From Acholeplasmataceae bacterium (GTDB taxonomy: Bacteria > Bacillota_I > Bacilli_A > ML615J-28 > CAG-698): a stretch of DNA of 23,654 nucleotides. Position 1 is the stretch's first letter. Each line of letters starts with the position of its first letter. The notes beneath the pieces are model-generated. The model had not been told where the DNA came from. It made no database searches and saw only the letters and a program-made list of their open reading frames with translations. A program made the position numbers and the translations under genes. Of this stretch, positions 1 through 7,228 are shown in pieces. Location: NCBI GenBank assembly GCA_012841765.1, contig DUUA01000171.1:1-23654 (forward strand). The letters run 5' to 3'.

Positions 1-86
1 CATTTTGGTTAATAATTAAATTAAAGCAATGGCGCATTAAACATACATATTTTGTATAATTTTATTATTAAAGTAATTTATTAATT

Positions 87-116
87 AAAAGGAATAGTGA
101 AATCACTATTCCTTTT
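87..116 (-). terminator. Terminator hairpin after the DUF951 gene (possibly bidirectional)
   Basis: A perfect inverted repeat pairs 87-99 with 104-116 around a 4-base loop. It starts 10 bases after the DUF951 stop codon. On the minus strand it is followed by TTTTAATTAA. On the plus strand it is followed by a longer T run (113-119), so it could also stop plus-strand transcription coming from outside the window. Positions 1-86 are AT-rich, with a TATAAT at 55-60 but no matching -35 box, and hold nothing else I can support. Confidence 0.75.
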
Positions 117-125
117 TTTATATTT

Positions 126-311
126 CTATTTATTTTTTACTATTTTTCTTAAATCAACTCTTGGGACAATTATAACTCTTTTACATGTAGTACATTCTAA
201 TTTGTAATCTACACCAGTTCTAATAACCTTCCAGTTTTTACCACCACAAGGATGTAATTTTCTAAACTCTAAAACATCATTCAGTTGGTAATTTTTTATT
301 TGCTTTTCCAT
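126..311 (-). CDS. DUF951 family small protein
   Basis: A 61-residue protein of the DUF951 family (YyzM-like in Bacillus), whose function is unknown. The recognisable core is HPCG at residues 20-23, a W-x-V-I-R-x-G stretch at 27-33 and a CxxC pair at 40-43 followed by a basic IIVPR segment. The three cysteines and one histidine could bind a metal, which is inference. The ATG at 311 lies inside the end of the upstream channel gene, a 35-base overlap, and no Shine-Dalgarno sequence precedes it, so translational coupling is likely. From memory, in staphylococci and bacilli this gene sits next to ychF and near parB and an MscS-type channel, which matches the neighbour here. The stop is TAG. Confidence 0.85.
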   Translation of the reverse strand: MEKQIKNYQLNDVLEFRKLHPCGGKNWKVIRTGVDYKLECTTCKRVIIVPRVDLRKIVKNK

Positions 312-1131
312 CTACTATTACTAAATGATCATATGGTATTTCAATACCATTTTCATCAAATACTTCTTTCACAAATTTAGTAATTGCTCTTTCAACAGCG
401 TAATGTTCTTCAGGTAATGTTTTTGAAGTGATTCTGATAATTACTCCACTTGCTCCAAGTGAAATAACTCCCATTACATTTGGGCCTTCGATAATTTGTG
501 GAAACTCATCTTTCATGTTTCTTAATCTATCATCAAGTAATGCTATAACTTCACTAATAGTTTCTTCATATGCCACGCCAACTTCAACAACTGCAGTTGA
601 AGGGTTTTTAGAATAATTAATTGATTGTTGTATTGTACCATTAGAGAAAACAGACACATCACCTTTCCAATTAATAACTCTTGTTGAACGGATGCCAACT
701 TCAATGACTCTTCCTTTAAAACCTTTAATATCAACAACATCACCAACATCAAACTGATCATCAAAAACCATAGATATTCCACCAATCAAATCTTTCACTA
801 ATGTTTGCGCTCCAAAACCAACAGCAAGTCCAATAATTCCTGCACCAGCTATAATTGGTCCTAAATCAATACCCCATTGTTGAAGAACAATAACAACTCC
901 AATAAAAACTATGATTACTTTGTTAATACTTCTTAATAATCTTGCAATTGTTGCTTTCTTCCTTTGTTGTAAATTTTTAGCTTTGCCATACTTGCCAAGT
1001 ACCCATCTATTTATCAGCAAAACAACAACTATTATTAATATAATAATACCACTTGATATTAATGAACTGATTTTTTCTTTAAAAAAATCCCCAATGGTTT
1101 GCCATATTGTTAAAAACAATAAATTATTCAT
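277..1131 (-). CDS. mscS: MscS-family mechanosensitive channel
   Basis: A 284-residue small-conductance mechanosensitive ion channel that would release osmolytes across the membrane on hypo-osmotic shock. Predicted membrane segments lie at about 24-44 and 70-86. They are followed by the glycine/alanine-rich pore helix at about 91-120 (GAGIIGLAVGFGAQTLVKDL) and the conserved FDDQFDVGDVVDI segment leading into the cytosolic beta domain. Length and layout fit compact Firmicute MscS proteins such as YkuT. The ATG at 1131 has only a weak GAG-type site close by. A good AAAGGAG lies about 43 bases upstream, beyond an inverted repeat. The TGA stop lies inside the DUF951 gene. The gap to parA is 83 bases and I see no convincing promoter in it. 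Confidence 0.92.
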   Translation of the reverse strand: MNNLLFLTIWQTIGDFFKEKISSLISSGIIILIIVVVLLINRWVLGKYGKAKNLQQRKKATIARLLRSINKVIIVFIGVVIVLQQWGIDLGPIIAGAGIIGLAVGFGAQTLVKDLIGGISMVFDDQFDVGDVVDIKGFKGRVIEVGIRSTRVINWKGDVSVFSNGTIQQSINYSKNPSTAVVEVGVAYEETISEVIALLDDRLRNMKDEFPQIIEGPNVMGVISLGASGVIIRITSKTLPEEHYAVERAITKFVKEVFDENGIEIPYDHLVIVDGKANKKLPTE

Positions 1132-1145
1132 AAAAGTCTCTTTTT

Positions 1146-1173
1146 GTGTAAAAACTATTTATAGTTAATACAC
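1146..1173 (-). promoter_or_regulatory. Inverted repeat in the leader of the mscS-type gene
   Basis: A 28-base imperfect palindrome with outer arms GTGTA/TACAC and inner arms AACTAT/ATAGTT, separated by symmetric unpaired AA. On the minus strand it begins one base after an AAAGGAG and ends 14 bases before the ATG of the channel gene. No T run follows it, so it is not a typical terminator. It could be an operator or an RNA hairpin controlling translation; the sequence alone does not decide. Confidence 0.45.
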
Positions 1174-1214
1174 TCTCCTTTCTGTGATTCTTATATTTAT
1201 TAAAAAATTAAACA

Positions 1215-1976
1215 TCATTTAAGTTCTAATAATTCAAGCGCCAGCTTACGATACTCTCTACTTCCTCTTGAGTTATAAGCAAAACTTATAACATCTTTAC
1301 CATAATATTGTGCTTCTTGTAAATGACTTGATCTATTTATAACTGTTTTAAATGTTTTTTCAGGAAACATCTCTCTAACTTTTTCAGCAATCTTATATGA
1401 GAAAATATTTCTATTATCAAATTTAGTTAATAAAATACCTTCTACTATTAAAGTCTTTTTAGACTTCTTTTTTATTTTTTGTATTTCATTAATTTTTTGT
1501 ATCATAGAAATTAAATCATCATATGAAAAGTACTCACATTCAGTTGGAATGATTACAGAATCACTTGCATACAATGCTGCATCAACTAGTAAATTTAAAC
1601 TAGGGGGACAATCAATAATAATATAATCATAATCTAGCTTTATTAATTTATTATAAAGGACACAAATATTTTGTTCGTCACATATCATATTTTTCTCAAT
1701 TACATTCAGTGTTAAAGAACCTGGAATGATATCTAAATTATCATTATTAGTTTTATAAATACAAGATTCAATACTATCATCTAAAAATAAATTTGCTGAT
1801 GATTTATTAATATCTTCTCGCGTTATGCCTAATCCTAATGCTGAATTAGCTTTTTTATCTAAATCAATTAATAAAACCTTAAAATTATTTCTAGCTATTG
1901 CTGCACTTAAGTTAATAGCAGTTGTTGTTTTACCAACACCACCTTTTTGACTTGCTATTGAAATTATTCTTTCCAT
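1215..1976 (-). CDS. parA: ParA/Soj-family chromosome partitioning ATPase
   Basis: A 253-residue ParA-type P-loop ATPase. The deviant Walker A motif KGGVGKTT starts at residue 11, the switch I-like DLDKKANSA follows at about 38-46, and the Walker B-like YIIIDCPPSLN is at about 116-126. In the family, such proteins bind DNA nonspecifically when loaded with ATP and work with ParB bound at parS sites to segregate or organise the origin region. ParA lies 9 bases after rsmG, in the mnmG-rsmG-parA order known from Firmicute origin regions. The usual partner parB does not follow; the next gene is the channel. A modest TAGGTAG site precedes the ATG. Stop is TGA. Confidence 0.93.
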   Translation of the reverse strand: MERIISIASQKGGVGKTTTAINLSAAIARNNFKVLLIDLDKKANSALGLGITREDINKSSANLFLDDSIESCIYKTNNDNLDIIPGSLTLNVIEKNMICDEQNICVLYNKLIKLDYDYIIIDCPPSLNLLVDAALYASDSVIIPTECEYFSYDDLISMIQKINEIQKIKKKSKKTLIVEGILLTKFDNRNIFSYKIAEKVREMFPEKTFKTVINRSSHLQEAQYYGKDVISFAYNSRGSREYRKLALELLELK

Positions 1977-1985
1977 AATATCTAC

Positions 1986-2675
1986 CTACTTTAATGGACT
2001 TTTTTTAATTACTGCATATCTTCGCGGATAATCAATACTCGTTTTTTCATTTTTACTAATTATTATTAACGCCCTGTCGCCCATTTCTTCATCTAAAGTA
2101 TATAACTTAATAGCAAAAATAGAACTCTTTAATTTTTTTAATCCTTTTTGAGATTTTTCTATTTCATCTTCATAATTACTGCTCTTCATAGCAATGAAAT
2201 TACCTTCTACCTTAACATAAGGAAGACATATCTCCATTAATATTTGGAGATTTGATACTGCTCTAGCAACAACTAAATCAAAATAATCACGATATTTAAA
2301 ATCTAGTTCCTCGCTTCTTTCATTTAATATATAAACATCCTTTAATTCTAATAAATCAACTACCATTTTCAAGAACAAAGCTTTTTTCCCGTTTGCTTCA
2401 ACAATAAATAACTTTAGCTCTGGATATTTTATTTTTAAAGGAATTCCTGGAAACCCCGCTCCACTACCAATATCACATAAAGTAGCTATTTGTGTAAAAT
2501 CAATAACATTGATAATTTCTAAAGAATCAGAAAAATGTTTAATATAGACTTCTTTTTTATCAATAATACTTGTTAAATTATATTTTTTGTTTTCACTTAC
2601 TAATAACTCATAATACATTTCAAATTGTTTTAATTGAAATGATGATAAATCATATTTTATTAAATAATTATTCAA
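1986..2675 (-). CDS. rsmG: 16S rRNA (guanine-N7) methyltransferase RsmG
   Basis: A 229-residue SAM-dependent methyltransferase (old name GidB) that methylates the N7 of a guanine in the 530 loop of 16S rRNA (G527 in E. coli numbering). The SAM-binding motif CDIGSGAGFPGIPL is at residues 67-80, and the family's NLTSI (33-37) and VARAVSNL segments are present. The start is a TTG at 2675, supported by a strong GGAGG (2685-2689) nine bases upstream. The start overlaps the mnmG stop codon region by 8 bases, so the two are translationally coupled, as in the conserved mnmG-rsmG pair. Stop is TAG. Confidence 0.95.
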   Translation of the reverse strand: MNNYLIKYDLSSFQLKQFEMYYELLVSENKKYNLTSIIDKKEVYIKHFSDSLEIINVIDFTQIATLCDIGSGAGFPGIPLKIKYPELKLFIVEANGKKALFLKMVVDLLELKDVYILNERSEELDFKYRDYFDLVVARAVSNLQILMEICLPYVKVEGNFIAMKSSNYEDEIEKSQKGLKKLKSSIFAIKLYTLDEEMGDRALIIISKNEKTSIDYPRRYAVIKKSPLK

Positions 2676-4536
2676 ATCTTTTTGCCTCCAAATAAACTAA
2701 TAATATCGAGATATCACTTGGGTTTACGCCGCTAATTCTTGTTGCTTGCGAGATGTTTTCTGGACGCACTTCCTTTAATTTTTCTCTTGCTTCACTTGCA
2801 AGATTTACAATACTATCATAATTAATCCCTTTAGGGATTATTTTTCCCTCTAATGCTTTTAGCTTATTAGCTTCTTTATATTCTTTTTCGATATAACCAG
2901 CATACTTAATCTGAATTAATGCTTTTTCAAAAATATCTTCTGAATAATCAAAATTAATTCCTAGGATATTCATTAAATCAAAAAAGTCTGTATCCGGTCT
3001 TCTTAAAAATTCTTTTCCTGTTATTTTTACATTAATAACTGATTTCCCTTGCTTTGTTAGATACTCATTAATCTCTGGTTTTGCAGTAACAAATACTTCA
3101 TCAACTAAATCAATTAGCGTTTTAATATCATTTTCTTTCATAAGATATCTATCATATCTATCTTTAGATATTAAACCACTTTGAAAACCATACCCTATTA
3201 ATCTTTCTTCTGAATTATCATGTCTTAATAATAATCTAAATTCCGCCCTTGATGTTAATAAACGATATGGATCTTTAATTCCTTTAGTAATTAAATCATC
3301 AATCAAAACACCAATATATGCTTCATCTCTTCTTAATATTAATGGATTTTTACCATTAATTTTATTTGATGCATTTATAGCAGCCATTAACCCTTGGCAT
3401 GCTGCTTCTTCGTAACCACTTGTACCATTAACTTGTCCTGCAAAAAATAAATTTTCTACATCTTTAGATTCTAAAGATGCTTTTAATTGCCTTGGGTCAA
3501 TTGCATCATATTCTATTGCATAAGCATATTTTGCAATAACGGCATTTTCTAAACCCGGCAAGCTCTTAACTAGCCTTTCTTGAATATCATGAGGAAAAGA
3601 TGTTGATAATCCTTGAATATAAATTTCATCAATAAAACGAGACTCAGGTTCTAAAAATACTTGATGTCTATCTTTTGTATTAAATCTTACGACTTTGTCT
3701 TCAATAGATGGGCAATATCTTGGTCCTACACCTTCAACAAGTCCAGAATACATACTTGATTTATCCAAATTATCCATAATTATTTTTTTAGTTTCACTAG
3801 TAGTAAAAGTTAAATAACAAGGTTCTTGTTCTTCATATTTTATAACGTCACTATCTTTTGTTTCTTCACTAAATTTCCAAAGTTTATCATCTCCAGGATG
3901 AATTTGTAAATTTTTATAATAAATAGAATCTTTTTTTATTCTTGGTGGTGTTCCTGTTTTTAATCTAATCGTTTTAAATCCTAATTTCTTCAATGATTTA
4001 CTCAAACCAAAACTAGTTCTTTGCTGATCTGGTCCTTCTTCCCAAAATTTATGTCCTACTAAAATTTTTGATGCCATATAAACACCAGTAGCAATAATAA
4101 CTGCTTTAGCAGTAATAAATTCGCCATTTTCTAATTCGACACCAATAATCTTATTTTCTTCAGTTATTAACTTTTCAACATAAGCTTCCATAAATTCTAA
4201 ATTATCTTGATTTTTAATTACATTTTGCATATATTCTGGATAAGATACTTTATCCACTTGAGCACGTAATGCTCTTACTGCAGGTCCTTTACTCATATTA
4301 AGCATTTTAACTTGTATAAGTTTTTTGTCAATGGCTTTCGCCATCTCTCCTCCTAAGGCATCAATCTCACGGACAACAACTCCTTTAGCTGGTCCTCCCA
4401 TAGACGGATTACAAGCCATAGTAGCAATCATCTTAAAATTACCAGAAAGTAGAAGAGTTTTATTATTTAATCTTGCGGAAGCAAGGGCTGCTTCAACCCC
4501 TGCATGTCCGCCACCTATTATTATGATATCATACAT
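2668..4536 (-). CDS. mnmG: tRNA uridine 5-carboxymethylaminomethyl modification enzyme MnmG
   Basis: The FAD-binding subunit (old name GidA) that acts with MnmE to put the carboxymethylaminomethyl group on wobble U34 of certain tRNAs. The protein has 622 residues from the chosen start. It shows the FAD dinucleotide motif GGGHAG at residues 8-13, followed by NPSMGGPAKG, TGTPPRI, a FAGQVNGTSGYEEAACQG segment, and a C-terminal helical region for MnmE/tRNA binding. The frame is open to a GTG at 4545, but that GTG lies inside the ribosome site AAAGGTG (4543-4549). The ATG at 4536, six bases beyond that site, gives the usual MYDIIIIGGGHAG N-terminus and is preferred. mnmE is not in the window. Stop is TAA. 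Confidence 0.96.
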   Translation of the reverse strand: MYDIIIIGGGHAGVEAALASARLNNKTLLLSGNFKMIATMACNPSMGGPAKGVVVREIDALGGEMAKAIDKKLIQVKMLNMSKGPAVRALRAQVDKVSYPEYMQNVIKNQDNLEFMEAYVEKLITEENKIIGVELENGEFITAKAVIIATGVYMASKILVGHKFWEEGPDQQRTSFGLSKSLKKLGFKTIRLKTGTPPRIKKDSIYYKNLQIHPGDDKLWKFSEETKDSDVIKYEEQEPCYLTFTTSETKKIIMDNLDKSSMYSGLVEGVGPRYCPSIEDKVVRFNTKDRHQVFLEPESRFIDEIYIQGLSTSFPHDIQERLVKSLPGLENAVIAKYAYAIEYDAIDPRQLKASLESKDVENLFFAGQVNGTSGYEEAACQGLMAAINASNKINGKNPLILRRDEAYIGVLIDDLITKGIKDPYRLLTSRAEFRLLLRHDNSEERLIGYGFQSGLISKDRYDRYLMKENDIKTLIDLVDEVFVTAKPEINEYLTKQGKSVINVKITGKEFLRRPDTDFFDLMNILGINFDYSEDIFEKALIQIKYAGYIEKEYKEANKLKALEGKIIPKGINYDSIVNLASEAREKLKEVRPENISQATRISGVNPSDISILLVYLEAKRFE

Positions 4537-4554
4537 ACTTGTCACCTTTCACAT

Positions 4555-4563
4555 ATTTTAACA
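4555..4563 (-). promoter_or_regulatory. Possible extended -10 promoter for mnmG-rsmG-parA
   Basis: On the minus strand the sequence TGTTAAAAT gives a TG-extended -10 box (TAAAAT, 5 of 6 bases) about 18 bases before the mnmG ATG. The -35 position holds only a poor match (TTAAAT). It lies downstream of the terminator of the preceding gene, where a promoter is needed. The call is tentative. Confidence 0.4.
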
Positions 4564-4601
4564 TATATTTAAATAAAATTTAAATATAATTATTTTTTTG
4601 T

Positions 4602-4630
4602 TGAAAAAGAAGCTGCCGAAACAGCTTCTT
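4602..4630 (-). terminator. Terminator after the Ig-like lipoprotein gene
   Basis: Stem AAGAAGCTG/CAGCTTCTT pairs 4607-4615 with 4622-4630 around a 6-base loop. On the minus strand it is followed by a run of T. It lies 12 bases after the TAA stop at 4643-4645 and before the mnmG leader. Confidence 0.8.
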
Positions 4631-4642
4631 ATTATATTATCT

Positions 4643-6565
4643 TTAATTAACAATAACTTGTGTACTAAAGAATACTTGATTATTACTATTATTAATCGCT
4701 TCAATATGATATGTTCCGGTTTCTGCTATAAATAAGAATGTATCATTAAAATCACCAATATCAGTTTGAATTTTTGCCCCTTCACTAACTCCACCTTCTC
4801 CTGGAGTAACTTTCCAAGAAAAATCAGTAATGTCATAAGCTTCTTCAAATTCATACGTATAGTTTGATAAGTTTCCTCTATAATAATATTCAAAATTAGC
4901 ATCACCAATCTTAATAGTTTCTGAAGGCAATGTTTTATCAAGAGTAACAATTTGTTCTGATATAGTTAAAGATAAAACAACTGATTGCAATTCAATATAT
5001 GAACTTGCATATTTATGGGTTATAAATATATCCGTAACCCCTGGTTTTAAAGGAACTAACTTGATTTGTGTTTCTCCGCTACTATTTGCTTCTGAAATGC
5101 TAGTTACAACAGCTACACTTGGATCAGCTACAATAAAATTCAATTCTTGATAAGCTTCAAGAGGTATTACTTTAGCAGTAATAGTTATTTCTCTACCAAA
5201 AGCTAAATACTTCTTGCCTGTATTAAATTCAGTAACTGTACTTATTTGACTATCATCAAAGAAATTAGCAGTTTGTTTTAAAACAGCAGTATCTGAGACA
5301 ATGAAAATTTTTGTTGGTTCTGGTCTTTTAGATATTTTTACAATAACTTCTTTATAAACAGTTGAATCAACATTAGATGAAACTCTAGCAACAACTTCAC
5401 CTTGGTAAATTGTTTTTAAACTAGCAGAATTACCTGTTTGATTTAATAAAGCTAAATTTTTAATTTCAGTATTTGTAATTAAATCAAATATTGGAACTAA
5501 ATCTTGACTAACAATACTCCAAGTTAAACTTGGATTAGCATTTGCTGGACTAATCTCTGCGTTCAAGTTTGTACTTTGTCCTGCTTTTACTGCAACTAAA
5601 TCTGCACTTAAAAGATTTATTGATTCAGCAGGTGCATATGTAAAGTTTAAAGTAATTATTCCTTTTACAGAACTATTAGCAACTGATGTTGCAGTTATCG
5701 TAGCTGTAACCGTACCTGTACCAACTGAATTACAATAAGCCAAACCAGTTTTTGAATCTACTGTAACGTTTGGTGTAGAAGAACTCCACACGACATCTGG
5801 ATTAGCAGTACTAGGAGTTACAGCAGCTTTTAACTTTATAGATTCTCTTAAATAAGCATTTTTAATATCTACCGTTGCAGCTTCCGAATTGTTTTCTTCA
5901 ACTTCAACAATCATACTTTCAATTTCTTTATATTCAACATGAATAGCTAATTTTGCATTTGTTTTACCATCTAGCGAAGTAGCTACTATATACATATCTC
6001 CACCAACTATAGACATAAAATTTCCACTATCATCAATTAAAACTTTATCTGAAACTATTTTTTTATGATTAGCATCTTCAACACTCCAAATAACTGAATT
6101 ATTTACTTCAGTTTCAGGAATTATGACAAAATCAAAATTAACAGATGTACTTAATGCAATTTGATATCTTGGCTTTTCAGCAGTCGGCGGAACAATATTA
6201 TCTGGAGCAATTATTTTAATTGCTGAAGTCTTTGGCATAATAACCTCTACTATGATTGTAGCGGTAACATTTCTTTCAGCAATAGATGCTCTAATCGTGG
6301 CATTCCCAGGTTTAATTGCTAAAACAGTAATTTTACTTTCACTATCAACAATAAAAGAAAGGATACCTTCTTCAGAGTCAATTAGTTCATATTCAATATA
6401 ATCACCTTTTTCAAAATTACCAGTTACTAAAAGTGGCTTTGTCTCGCCAACCTCTACACTAACTTGATGATTTTCAAAACGGAAAATATCCGTAGTTCCT
6501 TTTTTTGCACAGCCGCCCATAATCAGAGCTAATGTTATTATAAATATAAATTTTAAATTTTTCAT
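4643..6565 (-). CDS. Large surface lipoprotein with bacterial Ig-like domains
   Basis: A 640-residue secreted lipoprotein. The N-terminus is a lipoprotein signal peptide with the lipobox IMGGC, so Cys19 would be lipidated and the rest displayed outside the membrane. The body is a chain of about five to six beta-rich repeats of roughly 90-110 residues. Recurring features are V-x-V-x-x-G-x-x-x-x-L, a P-x-x-A-N-P-x-x-x-W-S turn (near 250-262 and 335-350) and V-T-A-T ends, typical of the BIG2 Ig-like fold. No enzyme motif is visible, so a structural, adhesive or cell-surface role is likely but unproven. The gene is monocistronic, with its own promoter and terminator. The Shine-Dalgarno sequence is 30 bases from the ATG, but a hairpin lies between them. 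The triplet before the ATG is an in-frame TAA, which fixes the start. Confidence 0.85.
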   Translation of the reverse strand: MKNLKFIFIITLALIMGGCAKKGTTDIFRFENHQVSVEVGETKPLLVTGNFEKGDYIEYELIDSEEGILSFIVDSESKITVLAIKPGNATIRASIAERNVTATIIVEVIMPKTSAIKIIAPDNIVPPTAEKPRYQIALSTSVNFDFVIIPETEVNNSVIWSVEDANHKKIVSDKVLIDDSGNFMSIVGGDMYIVATSLDGKTNAKLAIHVEYKEIESMIVEVEENNSEAATVDIKNAYLRESIKLKAAVTPSTANPDVVWSSSTPNVTVDSKTGLAYCNSVGTGTVTATITATSVANSSVKGIITLNFTYAPAESINLLSADLVAVKAGQSTNLNAEISPANANPSLTWSIVSQDLVPIFDLITNTEIKNLALLNQTGNSASLKTIYQGEVVARVSSNVDSTVYKEVIVKISKRPEPTKIFIVSDTAVLKQTANFFDDSQISTVTEFNTGKKYLAFGREITITAKVIPLEAYQELNFIVADPSVAVVTSISEANSSGETQIKLVPLKPGVTDIFITHKYASSYIELQSVVLSLTISEQIVTLDKTLPSETIKIGDANFEYYYRGNLSNYTYEFEEAYDITDFSWKVTPGEGGVSEGAKIQTDIGDFNDTFLFIAETGTYHIEAINNSNNQVFFSTQVIVN

Positions 6566-6572
6566 TTAGTTT

Positions 6573-6602
6573 TAATATAAGATACCTTATATTATCTCCT
6601 TT
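6573..6602 (-). promoter_or_regulatory. Ribosome-binding site with an intervening hairpin before the lipoprotein start
   Basis: On the minus strand AAAGGAG (6596-6602) is followed by one A, then a perfect 9-base-pair stem TAATATAAG/CTTATATTA with loop GTAT (6573-6594), then AAACTAA and the ATG. Linear spacing is far too long for initiation. If the stem folds, the effective spacing from GGAG to ATG is about 8 bases, which is canonical. This suggests a structured spacer; folding has not been tested. Confidence 0.6.
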
Positions 6603-6638
6603 CTAAAAATGTTTAGTTATTACTTTATTACTTGCTCT

Positions 6639-6667
6639 ATTATATCACAAAGCTCTTTTTTTGTTAA
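6639..6667 (-). promoter_or_regulatory. Promoter of the Ig-like lipoprotein gene
   Basis: Minus-strand TTAACA (6662-6667), a 17-base spacer and a perfect TATAAT (6639-6644). Expected transcription start is near 6632, giving a leader of about 66 bases that holds the hairpin-containing ribosome site. Confidence 0.8.
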
Positions 6668-6680
6668 GTAATATTTATTC

Positions 6681-6724
6681 CAAAAAATAAAAGAAACTAG
6701 ATTATTATTTAATATAATCTAGTT
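6681..6724 (-). terminator. Terminator after the thioredoxin-like lipoprotein gene
   Basis: Perfect 11-base-pair stem (6695-6705 with 6714-6724) and an 8-base loop, followed on the minus strand by TCTTTTATTTTTTG. It starts about 31 bases after the TAG stop at 6756 and just before the next promoter. Confidence 0.8.
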
Positions 6725-6755
6725 ACAATCATTATAATATTTAATTAGTAAATAA

Positions 6756-7226
6756 CTATTCTAAATATGAAGTAAAAGCACTAGTTATTGCTTCAGCACC
6801 TTGCGCTACATATCTAACTAAAACTGTATCTCCTGTATTATTAACAGAAATCAAAGCTGGAGTAGATCCAATGTACAAATCTTTCCATTCAGTAACATCA
6901 TCAACATAAAACGCTCCATCGGTCCCTTGACCCCCTTCGCCTTTATATAATCTGTAAACTCCTGCTTCATCACCTTTAGTAACATCAAATCCATAAACTT
7001 TTCTTTTATCTTTAAACTTATCTTCCTTCAACAAACTATTATATTGAATAGCAATTTGCATTGCTTCATCACAACCAGCACATTCCTCTTTATGTATAAA
7101 AACCAAATATTTACCTTCTTGTTTAAAAAGTTGTTCTCCTTTTAGATTTTTTACTCCAGAACCACCACAGCCTACTAATAAAAAACTAACTAATAACAAG
7201 AAAACTATCCCAAATAATTTTTTCAT
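6756..7226 (-). CDS. Thioredoxin-like lipoprotein
   Basis: A 156-residue lipoprotein with signal peptide and lipobox LLVGC (lipidated Cys20), then a thioredoxin-like fold facing the outside. Visible marks are a beta strand YLVFIHKEEC, an active-site-like C-x-x-C (CAGC, residues 49-52) and a later STP that fits the conserved cis-proline loop. It may be an extracytoplasmic thiol-disulfide oxidoreductase or reductant, by inference. The segment between (VYGFDVTKGDEAGVY) resembles the thioredoxin beta strand that carries the client-binding surface. The start lies 2 bases after the stop of the GNAT gene with a good AAGGAG site, so the two are cotranscribed. A strong terminator follows. Confidence 0.82.
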   Translation of the reverse strand: MKKLFGIVFLLLVSFLLVGCGGSGVKNLKGEQLFKQEGKYLVFIHKEECAGCDEAMQIAIQYNSLLKEDKFKDKRKVYGFDVTKGDEAGVYRLYKGEGGQGTDGAFYVDDVTEWKDLYIGSTPALISVNNTGDTVLVRYVAQGAEAITSAFTSYLE

Positions 7227-7228
7227 TC

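Noticed and set aside
1..60. Plus-strand promoter with TATAAT at 55-60
   Set aside because: No -35 box at a usable distance, and a terminator hairpin lies directly downstream with no plus-strand gene beyond it.
277..279. TGA read as tryptophan (Mycoplasma code 4)
   Set aside because: All large proteins are full length under the standard code with tryptophan encoded by TGG, and TGA occurs only at gene ends (mscS-type, parA, BFD-like gene).
543..785. Second minus-strand frame inside the mscS-type gene
   Set aside because: It is an out-of-frame shadow of the channel gene, leucine-rich from AT-rich codons, without a ribosome site.
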